Below are positions 54,550 through 64,000 of a stretch of DNA of 64,000 nucleotides, in pieces; position 1 is the stretch's first letter, and every line of letters begins with the position of its first letter. The stretch is taken from contig NZ_JBHSFP010000025.1 in NCBI RefSeq assembly GCF_042654065.1, positions 1 through 64,000 on the forward strand, given 5' to 3'. The position numbers and the translations under genes are program-made. Source of the stretch: Sphaerisporangium dianthi. GTDB taxonomy: Bacteria > Actinomycetota > Actinomycetes > Streptosporangiales > Streptosporangiaceae. The notes below the pieces were generated by a model. It searched no databases. It was not told the DNA's origin and worked only from the letters and a program-made list of their open reading frames with translations.

Positions 54550-54912
54550 CTATCGCGCCTCCAAGGCGTCGCGCACCGCCGCCACGGCCTCCTCCTGCGA
54601 CACGCCCATTTCGCCGGCCTCCTGGGCGAACCGCTCGGCGGCCTCGCGCAGGCGAAGGCGCGCGCCGTCGGCGGCCAGCCCGGTGATGGTGGCCGCCCGG
54701 CCGCGCCGCAGCTCGACCAGACCCTCGTCCCTGAGCTGCTGGTAGCCGCGCAGGACCGTGTGCAGGTTGATGCCGAGCGCGGCGGCCACGCTGCGCGCCG
54801 AGGGCAGCTTGTCGCCGGGCGAGGCGGCGCCTTCGGCCACCGCCGCCCGCACCGAGGCCGCCACCTGGTCGGCGAGGGGCCGCGCCGAGGAGGGGTCGAC
54901 GACGATCAGCAC
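54550..54912 (-). CDS. GntR-family (YtrA-like) regulator
   Basis: A 120-residue short GntR regulator without a large ligand domain. Winged helix: PLADQVAASVRAAVAEGAASPGDKLPSARSVAAAL, here DKLPSARSVAAALGINLHTV, LRGYQQLRDEGLVELRRGRAA. A helical tail forms the YtrA-type dimer part. GTG 54912 follows AAGGAG and overlaps the stop of the membrane-protein gene upstream by 7 bp, so the two are coupled. Confidence 0.9.
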   Translation of the reverse strand: MLIVVDPSSARPLADQVAASVRAAVAEGAASPGDKLPSARSVAAALGINLHTVLRGYQQLRDEGLVELRRGRAATITGLAADGARLRLREAAERFAQEAGEMGVSQEEAVAAVRDALEAR

Positions 54913-55886
54913 CCGGCCGCTCCTTGGCGGGCGCGGTTGAGCGAGGCGTTGACCAGCGCGGCGGCCGTTCCCGCGTCCTTGGTGGAGTAGAGGAACTCCC
55001 TGCCGTCGGCCAGCAGGAGGGCGAGCACCGGGCCCGGGCCGCCGACGTACCCCCAGCCGCGCTCGCCGCCGACCAGGCCGAGCCACTGGCCGGACGCGCT
55101 CGGCCGCACCTCGGCGAACCTCACCGCCGGGAACGGGATCGCCCGCCGCAGCCGGCCGAGCCAGGGCAGGGTGAGCTCCACTCCCCTGTCGTCGATCTGG
55201 AGCCGGGTGCGCGCCTGGAGGATCTCGAAGGCGCCCGTCAACGCCAGCATCGCCGTCCCCTGCCATCCCGTGGAGAAGGTGAAGACCGTCAACGCGGCGG
55301 CGGCGAGCCAGATCGCCCCGTTGCGGAGCTTGCGGCGGGACCAGGTGGAGGCCGTGTACACCGCACGCTGCCCCGGGGCCAGGTCCATGAGCGGGACCCC
55401 GGGAGGCGGGGCGGCGGCCGCCTCGGGCGGGCTCGGCAGTGGGCCCGCCAGCCGCCACCCGGCCAGGCCCGCGAGGGCGGCGGCGCCCAGCTCCACCGGC
55501 AGCTCCCACGCCGGCAGGGGCGCCGGGCCCGTGGCGTCGAGCAGCGCCACGATGTTGACCGCGTCCGCGGCGGCCGGCCACACGCTCACGCCGAACGCCG
55601 CCGTCACCACCCACCGCTGCAGCTCCGGCCATCGCCAGTAGTGCACGAAGAGCACGACATACCAGACCTCGGCCAGCACGACGCCCTGGATGTGCAACCG
55701 GACCCATCCGTCCCACGGGTGGGCGTACTGCGCCGTGACCCCCTCGACGTAGGCCCGGTCGGGCAGCCGCTCGGCGAACACGGTGGTGAGCACGAGCGGG
55801 ACGAGCAGTATGAGCAGCGGTGGAGCCATGGTCAGGACGAGCCGGCGCGCGCGCCCGGGGCTCGCAGGATCCGGGGAACCGTTCAC
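54906..55886 (-). CDS. DUF1648-like membrane protein
   Basis: A 326-residue membrane protein cotranscribed with the YtrA-like regulator. The first segments (LVLTMAPPLLILLVPLVLTTVF; VVLAEVWYVVLFVHYWRW) and the C-terminal half (LQIDDRGVELTLPWLGRLRRAIPF, then a PH-like part ending EFLYSTKDAGTAAALVNAS) fit the DUF1648 family often paired with GntR regulators. GTG 55886 is chosen for its strong GGAGGTGG site; the longer start at 55943 lies upstream of the promoter and is rejected. Confidence 0.78.
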   Translation of the reverse strand: MNGSPDPASPGRARRLVLTMAPPLLILLVPLVLTTVFAERLPDRAYVEGVTAQYAHPWDGWVRLHIQGVVLAEVWYVVLFVHYWRWPELQRWVVTAAFGVSVWPAAADAVNIVALLDATGPAPLPAWELPVELGAAALAGLAGWRLAGPLPSPPEAAAAPPPGVPLMDLAPGQRAVYTASTWSRRKLRNGAIWLAAAALTVFTFSTGWQGTAMLALTGAFEILQARTRLQIDDRGVELTLPWLGRLRRAIPFPAVRFAEVRPSASGQWLGLVGGERGWGYVGGPGPVLALLLADGREFLYSTKDAGTAAALVNASLNRARQGAAGC

Positions 55887-55902
55887 CGATCCACCTCCAA
55901 CT

Positions 55903-55930
55903 GTTTGCATGTCACTATAACAATGCAAAC
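55903..55930 (-). promoter_or_regulatory. promoter and GntR operator of membrane protein/regulator operon
   Basis: GTTTGCAT (55903-55910) and ATGCAAAC (55923-55930) form perfect 8-bp arms. Between them, on the minus strand, lies the -10 box TATAGT (55914-55919), placing transcription start about 20 bp before the GTG at 55886. A repressor bound here would cover the -10. Confidence 0.65.
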
Positions 55931-55997
55931 ACTGGAGAGCCATAGGTAAGCGCGCGTCCGGCCGGAGGGCCGGGCGGCCGTCGCCTGGGAGCCGCCG

Positions 55998-56843
55998 TCA
56001 GGACGGGTCGAGGGTGCGGGCCGGGCGCAGGGCCCGGACGGCGGCGGACGGGTCGTCGGCGAACAGGCGGATCGCGGTGACCTCGGCACGGCGGCCGAGG
56101 GGGCGCACGACGGTGACCGGCGCGGACAGCTCCACGACCACGTTGGTCTGGGAGGACACCTCCACCGCGAGCGTGCCGTCCTTGACGCGCACCATGCCCG
56201 ACTCGTTGTAGTTCGGCGACACCCGCACCGAGGTGATCAGCTCACGCGGGACGCGCAGGTCGAAGAACACGCCGTGCCGGACGCGCAGCTCCCCCGCCGA
56301 CACGACGTGCGGCCGGGTGACGCAGGCGGCGGCGTGCGCGAGGCCGAACTGGACGCCGTACAGGTCCAGCACCAGGATCGTCACCCGCAGCCACACCGGC
56401 GCGCCGATCGCCCGCAGCAGCAGCTCGGCCCCCACCGTCTCGACGATCATGACCGTCAGCAGGGCCGTCAGCACCGGGGTCAGCTGCCTGGCGTAGGACA
56501 CCGCGACGGCGCCGGGCGGCACGCCGTGACGCCGTCGCGCCACCCACAGCACCAGGCTGAGCAGGCCGTTCCCGTCGAACGCCGCGACCCTGCGCACCTT
56601 GTCGGGGACCATGTGCTCGTAGACGGCCCGCAGCGCCGCCCGGCGGCCCATGCCCCGCCGGCGCGCGGCGCGGAACAGCCGCCCGGCCACCACGGCCTCC
56701 AGGACCAGCGCCGCCGCCACCGCGGCCTCCGCCACGGCGATCAGCGGAGCCGGCGGCGCCACCCCCGACAGCAGCAGCACCGCGAACAGCAGCTCCGCGG
56801 GGATCACCGCGTACAGCGCGGCCCGCGCGATCGCGAGCGTCAT
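55998..56843 (-). CDS. hypothetical membrane protein
   Basis: A 281-residue protein with four or five membrane segments (AALYAVIPAELLFAVLLLSGV; LIAVAEAAVAAALVLEAVVAG; LTALLTVMIVETVGAELLL; WLRVTILVLDLYGVQFGLAHAAA) and a soluble C-terminal beta-rich part (VSAGELRVRHGVFFDLRVP) reminiscent of PH-like domains. Not recognised by family. ATG 56843 follows GAGGAGGC. It lies 73 bp after the MerR gene on the same strand and is probably its target. Confidence 0.75.
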   Translation of the reverse strand: MTLAIARAALYAVIPAELLFAVLLLSGVAPPAPLIAVAEAAVAAALVLEAVVAGRLFRAARRRGMGRRAALRAVYEHMVPDKVRRVAAFDGNGLLSLVLWVARRRHGVPPGAVAVSYARQLTPVLTALLTVMIVETVGAELLLRAIGAPVWLRVTILVLDLYGVQFGLAHAAACVTRPHVVSAGELRVRHGVFFDLRVPRELITSVRVSPNYNESGMVRVKDGTLAVEVSSQTNVVVELSAPVTVVRPLGRRAEVTAIRLFADDPSAAVRALRPARTLDPS

Positions 56844-56916
56844 CCCTGCCTCCTCGAACGCCGCCCACGCGGCCGCGAACCTTCCGCCCCGCCCGGCGGG
56901 CGGGGGAACGGCGGTC

Positions 56917-57714
56917 TCATCCCCGCCCTGTCAGCGTGACCATGAGCAGCCTGAACACCTCGGCCTGGGCGGGTGACATCTCCGCGGACAGCAGCTCCAT
57001 GACCCGGGCGCCGTCCCCGTCGCCGGACGGGCCCGCCCCGCCCGGGGGCGCCGGTCCGCCGGCCGGGCCGAGATGCTCGGCCATCAACGCCGCCATGTCC
57101 GCGGGGAGGTGGGCGGCCAGGTCGGCGGCCAGCGCGGCCACCCGCGGGTCGCCGGGATCGACGCCGTCGAGCTCGTCGAGCCGCCGGTAAAGGGCGTGTG
57201 CCCGGGCGAGCGCGGCCGGCTCGGTGAGCGGCCGCAGCAGGGCCGGCAGCGCGGCCCGGTCCGGCGGGGCGGTCATGCCGTCCACCAGGGTGAGCAGCTC
57301 GCGGTCGAGTTCGGCGAACCTCGACCCCCCGGCGGGCAGGTCGCGCAGCACCGCGGCCATCTCCGGGGAGACCATCGCGTCGGGGATCGGGTCCTCCCGG
57401 GCCAGCAGGGCGGCGAGCCCGGCCCGGCGGGCGCCGATCGCCTCCTGCTGCCGCGCCAGGTCGGCGTCCAGTTCCTGGAGCACCTCGCGCAGGTCCTTGC
57501 CCTGGTCGTCGGCCAGCGCGTCGCGGATCTCGGGAAGCGACAGGCCGAGCTCGGCCAGCCGCCGCACGCGGGCCAGGATCACCGCGTCGCGCAGGCGGTA
57601 CTCGCGGTAGCCGTTGGCAAGGCGCGGCGGCTCGGGCAGCAGGCCCTGGTGGTGGTAATGGCGCACGGTGCGGGTGGAGACCCCGGCCAGCGCGGCGAGC
57701 TCACCGATCAGCAT
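56917..57714 (-). CDS. MerR-family regulator
   Basis: A 265-residue MerR regulator: IGELAALAGVSTRTVRHYHHQGLLPEP, here AALAGVSTRTVRHYHHQG, RLANGYREYRLRDAVILARVRRL and LGLSLPEIRDALAD. A coiled dimer helix and a long helical C-terminus (about 110-265) form a possible effector domain of TipA-like or drug-binding kind. Its promoter has the 19-bp spacer of MerR-controlled promoters, and the -10 lies 6 bp before the ATG, implying a leaderless mRNA. Probable operon with the membrane protein downstream. Confidence 0.92.
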   Translation of the reverse strand: MLIGELAALAGVSTRTVRHYHHQGLLPEPPRLANGYREYRLRDAVILARVRRLAELGLSLPEIRDALADDQGKDLREVLQELDADLARQQEAIGARRAGLAALLAREDPIPDAMVSPEMAAVLRDLPAGGSRFAELDRELLTLVDGMTAPPDRAALPALLRPLTEPAALARAHALYRRLDELDGVDPGDPRVAALAADLAAHLPADMAALMAEHLGPAGGPAPPGGAGPSGDGDGARVMELLSAEMSPAQAEVFRLLMVTLTGRG

Positions 57715-57720
57715 GGCTTC

Positions 57721-57751
57721 ATTAGAAACGTTGACGCCGCGTCAAGGTCAA
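57721..57751 (-). promoter_or_regulatory. MerR-type promoter with 19-bp spacer and palindrome
   Basis: On the minus strand: -35 TTGACC (57751-57746), a spacer of exactly 19 bp, -10 TCTAAT (57726-57721), then 6 bp to the ATG. The spacer holds the perfect palindrome TTGACGC-C/G-GCGTCAA (57731-57745). MerR proteins activate such over-long promoters by twisting DNA. Confidence 0.75.
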
Positions 57752-57801
57752 ACCGCGTCCGCCCGGACGGACACGGCACGGCATGGCCGGCGGGGCGCGG
57801 G

Positions 57802-58617
57802 CTACGGCTCGGACGGCTGGTCGTCGCGGTTCAGGCGCAGCCGCACCTGTGCGGCCACGGCCTCGTCGGGGTGGGCGAGACCGTAGGTCCACACCGTCTC
57901 GGCGTCGGCGTCGCGCCCGCGCAGGGGCAGCGTCCGGGCCAGCAGCTCGACGGCCAGCGCGACGCCGTCGGCGTCACCCTCGCCCTCGGCGGCCGCGGCG
58001 AACTCCCCGCAGGCCATGTCCAGATGGGCCATGCCGAGCAGAACGCGAAGCCGCCCGGCGTCGGCCACCTCGGGCACGTCGAGAGCGTCGATGAGCACGT
58101 CGGCCGCCTCGCCCGGCTCCCCCTCCTGAAGCAGCAACTCGGCCAGGCGCTGCGCCGCCTCCGCGCAGGCCCGCGGGTCGCGGGTGGCGAGCGCGGCGCG
58201 CAGGGACGCCTCGGCCCCGAGGTCGTCGCCCTGGTGCTCGGCGATGCGGGCCAGCGCCAGGTGGGCGCCGGGCAGGTAGGCGGGGGTGCCGACGCCGATC
58301 ACGGCCTGCCAGGCGGCGCGGGCCTGGTCGGCCATGCCGTCCTTCTCGAACCCGCGCGCCAGGTGGCAGGCCGCCTGGGCGGCGTACTCGGGGTGGCCGG
58401 TGGCCAGGGCGGTGCGGGCGGCCGCCCTGGCCCCGGCGATGTCGCCGCGCCGTTCCAGCACCAGGGCGAGGCCGACGGCCGCCTGGGCACGGTCGGCCTC
58501 CCGCTCGTCGGCCGCCAGCTCGGCGAGGATCCCGGCGGCGGCCTCCAGCTCGCCGCTCTCGGCGAGCCTTCGCGCGTCGTCGATCGACCGCCCGGACTCG
58601 ACCTCGTGCGCCGCCAT
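57802..58617 (-). CDS. tetratricopeptide-repeat protein
   Basis: A 271-residue soluble protein of TPR/SEL1-like repeats, about 34 residues each (ARRLAESGELEAAAGILAEL; GLALVLERRGDIAGARAAAR; CHLARGFEKDGMADQARAAWQ; ALARIAEHQGDDLGAEASLR; AELLLQEGEPGEAADVLID). It has no enzymatic domain and would mediate protein contacts. The ATG follows GGAGGAGAGG. Partner unknown; it lies 104 bp downstream of gcvP on the same strand. Confidence 0.82.
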   Translation of the reverse strand: MAAHEVESGRSIDDARRLAESGELEAAAGILAELAADEREADRAQAAVGLALVLERRGDIAGARAAARTALATGHPEYAAQAACHLARGFEKDGMADQARAAWQAVIGVGTPAYLPGAHLALARIAEHQGDDLGAEASLRAALATRDPRACAEAAQRLAELLLQEGEPGEAADVLIDALDVPEVADAGRLRVLLGMAHLDMACGEFAAAAEGEGDADGVALAVELLARTLPLRGRDADAETVWTYGLAHPDEAVAAQVRLRLNRDDQPSEP

Positions 58618-58721
58618 CGGGACCTCTCCTCCGCGTCAGGAATCCCCGGGCCTCGCGACGCGGGCGCGCCGTCGCGCGCGACATATTATGCCGATCCAGA
58701 CGGGTCGCCGAGGCTGGTCGC

Positions 58722-61589
<2,868 letters not shown>

Positions 61590-61644
61590 GGGGCCCTCCT
61601 ACAAGGGGTAGAGACCGGCGCTGAGCGCGCGCGTATGCCGGATC

Positions 61645-61873
61645 TCCCCCTCTGTCAGCGCGACATCCTCATCGCGACCTGAGAGCTTCATCCCTGCACG
61701 GGGGATTTGCACCGTCGGTGAGACACGCCTGGCGGGCACGCCTACTTTCCAGAGTCGCCTCACCTGTGCGGTACGTGAGCCTGAGAGATTCCGGGGAGGT
61801 TGCTCCTTCGGCGCCGGGGTCACTCACCGGCGTCGCACGGGGTGCGCAGCCGGCCCGTGCCCAGGTCTCTCCC
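61645..61873 (-). ncRNA. tandem glycine riboswitch upstream of gcvP
   Basis: Read on the minus strand, the first aptamer begins GGGAGAGACC (61873-61864) and contains GCGCCGAAGGAGCAA, CCGGAATCTCTCAGG, GTACCGCACAGGTGAGG and CTCTGGAAAG, all consensus gcvT-motif elements. A second, shorter aptamer follows with CACCGACGGTGCAAATC, GGGATGAAGCTCTCAGGT and GACAGAGGGGGAG. It ends about 55 bp before the gcvP start. Glycine binding should activate gcvP. Confidence 0.92.
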
Positions 61874-62067
61874 GCACAGGGTCAACAGCCTTTCCCGGCA
61901 ATCGTACCGTCCCGCCCCGAGTAGGGAGTTACCCCTACATTTCGTCTTTGCCGGGTTTTATCCCTGTAGGAGGGGTATGTAGCCATCCCATGCGGCCCCG
62001 TAGATCTTCAGAAATGGGCGTGCGGCAGTCCCCGGCCCTCCGCTGAGGGGGAGACGCCTGTCCGGGA

Positions 62068-62691
62068 TCAGCCCGTCTTGCGGGCCTTCCTGCGCTTGGC
62101 CAGTTCGTCACCTGGGTGGTCCTCCGAAGAGTCACGGCCGACCGGCTCCGCGCGTTCCCCCGGCAGCTCCGCCAGGGAGCCCTCGACCTCGCGCCACACT
62201 CCGCCGAGGGCGATGCCGAACACGCCCTGGCCGCCCTCCAGCAGGTCGATGACCTCGTCGGCCGAGGTGCACTCGTAGACGCTCACCCCGTCGCTCATCA
62301 AGGTGATCTGCGCCAGGTCGTTGACGCCGCGCTCGCGCAGGTGCTGCACCGCGGTGCGTATCTGCTGGAGCGAGACTCCGGTGTCGAGCAGGCGCTTGAC
62401 CACCTTGAGCACGAGGATGTCGCGGAAGCTGTAGAGCCGCTGGGACCCGGACCCCTGCGCCGCGCGCACCGACGGCTCGACGAGCTGGGTGCGCGCCCAA
62501 TAGTCGAGCTGACGGTAGGTGATGCCGGCCGCCGAGCACGCCGTCGGGCCGCGGTATCCGACGTCGGCGGGCAGAGACGCCGGCCGCTCGTCGAACAGCA
62601 GGCCCTGCTCGCCCGCGCGTTCCCGCGCGGACTCGCGCTTGGCTGGATCGTGCTGGCCGGCCGTCTTACCCTCGCCGCTGCTGACCGCCAC
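62068..62691 (-). CDS. MerR-like regulator, Rv1830 type
   Basis: A 207-residue MerR-like protein. The helix-turn-helix reads GITYRQLDYWARTQLVEPSV, then RLYSFRDILVLKVVKRLLDTG and SLQQIRTAVQHLRERG. A C-terminal part (DGVSVYECTSADEVIDLLEGG) follows, as in the Rv1830 orthologue of the ftsR locus. GTG 62691 is chosen, with GGAGG six bases upstream; ATG 62715 has no ribosome site. Gene order (ftsR, nuclease, this gene, gcvP) is conserved in actinobacteria. Confidence 0.88.
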   Translation of the reverse strand: MAVSSGEGKTAGQHDPAKRESARERAGEQGLLFDERPASLPADVGYRGPTACSAAGITYRQLDYWARTQLVEPSVRAAQGSGSQRLYSFRDILVLKVVKRLLDTGVSLQQIRTAVQHLRERGVNDLAQITLMSDGVSVYECTSADEVIDLLEGGQGVFGIALGGVWREVEGSLAELPGERAEPVGRDSSEDHPGDELAKRRKARKTG

Positions 62692-62837
62692 TGCGGACCT
62701 CCGGCTTCCTCTCATCCCACGGCCTGATCTGGGGGTTCGTGAATTACAACCGTGAGTTCCCTTGCACCGTAGGACTGGCGCGATGCTCAGTCAACGATCC
62801 CGCCCGGCGCGTCGTGAAGCGTAAATGCCCGAAATGG

Positions 62838-63308
62838 CTAACCCGCACGGCCGAAGTCCTCGGGCGTGATCGTGTCAAGGAACTCGCGGAACTTCTCGAC
62901 CTCGTCCTCCTGGTCGTCGGGGATGATCACACCGGCCTCGCGCACGACGTCCTCGCTCGCGAAGATGCTGGCCCCGGTGCGCAGCGCCAGCGCGATCGAG
63001 TCCGACGGCCGCGCGCTCACCTCCACCCCGTTGGAGAACACCAGGTCGGCGAAGAAGATCCCGTCACGCAGCGCGACGATGTTGACCGCCTGCAGCCGCA
63101 CGCCGAGGGCTTCGATGACGTCCTTGAACAAGTCGTGCGTGAGCGGCCGGGGGGGCGGCTCCTCCGCCTGTGCCAGCGCGATGGCCGTGGCCTCGGTCAT
63201 CCCAATCCAGATCGGCAGGTATCGCTCGCCCTTGGCCTCCTTGAGCAGGACTATGGGCTGGTTGGAGGGCATCTCGACGCGGACCCCCACGACCTCCATC
63301 TGCAACAC
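62838..63308 (-). CDS. bifunctional nuclease family protein (DUF151)
   Basis: A 156-residue DUF151 protein, homologous to Rv1829. Conserved segments: PIVLLKEAKGERYLPIWIGMTEA, here ERYLPIWIGMTEATAIALA, PLTHDLFKDVIEALG, and the end of the domain ARPSDSIALALRTGASIFA. Plant relatives have DNase/RNase activity; the bacterial role is unclear. GTG 63308 follows GGAGC. Between the two MerR-type genes. Confidence 0.9.
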   Translation of the reverse strand: MLQMEVVGVRVEMPSNQPIVLLKEAKGERYLPIWIGMTEATAIALAQAEEPPPRPLTHDLFKDVIEALGVRLQAVNIVALRDGIFFADLVFSNGVEVSARPSDSIALALRTGASIFASEDVVREAGVIIPDDQEDEVEKFREFLDTITPEDFGRAG

Positions 63309-63438
63309 AGGCTGCTCCGTCTCATCGGGTCGCCGGCCCGCTCGGGCCCGTTACCTCGCGGCTCTCGGCTCGCGGCGTGACCATCGCCGCAAAATTCAAC
63401 GTAACATCCCCGCACCCCGAAATGTCCGGGCGGCTCCG

Positions 63439-64000
63439 TCAGCGGCCCAGAATGCCCCGCAGGCCGGTACGGACCAGGGCGGCGTGCAGGTCCTGGAGCT
63501 GGCCGGACAGCTCTCTGGCGGCCTCCTCGGCGCGGCCCGCGGCGCCCGGCGCGCGGCGGCGCAGCAGCGGCGCGACGGCCTGTTCGACGAGCCCGGCCTC
63601 CCGCTCGGCGGCGGCCTTGAGCACCCGCAGATGCCGGGGGTGCAGGCCGAACCTGGCCAGGGCGCCCGAGGCGCGGGCCACGGTCAGGGCCTCGGCGTCG
63701 TACCACCGGGCGACCGGGGTGAGCAGGCCGTAGTCCTCCAGCTCGGCGAGGGTCTCCTCGTCGAGCCCGGCGGCGGCCAGCAGCTCGGCGCGGCTGAGCC
63801 GCACCTCGGGCGGCTCGGCGCCCACGGCGCGGGGGCGGGTCACGCCGCCCGCGCCGTCGTGCTCGGCGGTGTCCAGATGGTCCTTGATCACACGCAGCGG
63901 CAGATAGCGGTCGCGCTGGGCGGTGAGGATGTAGCGCAGGCGCTCGACGTCGGCGTGGGTGAACTTGCGGTAACCCGATGGGGAGCGCTGGGGCTCGATG
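63439..64000 (-). CDS. ftsR: MerR-family division regulator FtsR, N-terminus cut by window edge
   Basis: The gene enters from the right edge. Visible from the edge: EPQRSPSGYRKFTHADVERL, RYILTAQRDRYLPLRVIKDH, typical for the wing and recognition part of FtsR (Rv1828 type), then SRAELLAAAGLDEETLAELE and a helical C-terminus ending LRGILGR. The start and the first helices are outside. FtsR controls ftsZ in Corynebacterium; the same role is inferred from synteny here. Confidence 0.85.
   Translation of the reverse strand, partial: IEPQRSPSGYRKFTHADVERLRYILTAQRDRYLPLRVIKDHLDTAEHDGAGGVTRPRAVGAEPPEVRLSRAELLAAAGLDEETLAELEDYGLLTPVARWYDAEALTVARASGALARFGLHPRHLRVLKAAAEREAGLVEQAVAPLLRRRAPGAAGRAEEAARELSGQLQDLHAALVRTGLRGILGR

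Noticed and set aside
54209..54745. 178-residue Ser/Arg-rich frame
   Set aside because: Overlaps the GntR gene in antisense and the oxidase remnant; low-complexity shadow frame.

Overview
The window is very GC-rich, with GTG starts, strong Shine-Dalgarno sites and long spurious antisense frames throughout. Gene content points to a filamentous actinobacterium: SARP regulator, type II polyketide genes, DUF3040 and DUF5999 proteins, a tricorn protease, and the conserved block ftsR / bifunctional nuclease / second MerR / gcvP. Menaquinone genes of the classical (o-succinylbenzoate) route are present (isochorismate synthase, menD, menB, menE), whereas Streptomyces normally uses the futalosine route. 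I therefore infer a member of the Streptosporangiales or a near relative, not Streptomyces; the sequence alone does not prove the genus.

1-11.7 kb is the right part of a type II polyketide cluster. An AccD-AccA fusion carboxylase and the beginning of a probable biotin-carrier gene run left off the window. Divergently, a SARP regulator precedes a tight operon of TcmI-type cyclase, cupin, KS-alpha, KS-beta/CLF, ACP, aromatase/cyclase, double-domain ABM monooxygenase, SchA/CurD protein and a MarR-like regulator. The set resembles pentangular-polyphenol or spore-pigment (whiE-like) clusters. A complete tyrosine recombinase stands at its right edge.

11.8-29.6 kb is mixed: GNAT acetyltransferase, a frameshifted DUF4352 remnant, a lysophospholipid acyltransferase, a penicillin-binding protein, a radical-SAM protein behind a LexA-like box, a tricorn protease with a long low-complexity insert, a GH54-type arabinofuranosidase with a LacI-type operator, an ABC exporter with a DesK/DesR-like two-component pair, and an SGNH esterase.

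29.8-49.2 kb holds the menaquinone genes and a principal-type sigma factor, separated by an IRED-like oxidoreductase/HxlR pair, a sugar ABC importer, and a three-gene cassette: TPR-CHAT caspase-like protease, a small zinc-ribbon-like protein and a membrane protein. The cassette lies between the importer and a GntR regulator. Nearly the same operator/promoter element occurs at both edges, as if the cassette had been inserted into an ancestral divergent promoter. This is the most interesting locus in the window.

49.3-64 kb carries regulators (TetR, LysR, GntR, MerR) with readable inverted-repeat operators, small conserved actinobacterial proteins, a degraded oxidase fragment, and the gcvP block with a tandem glycine riboswitch upstream of gcvP. 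I recognise no tRNA, rRNA, CRISPR array or insertion sequence.
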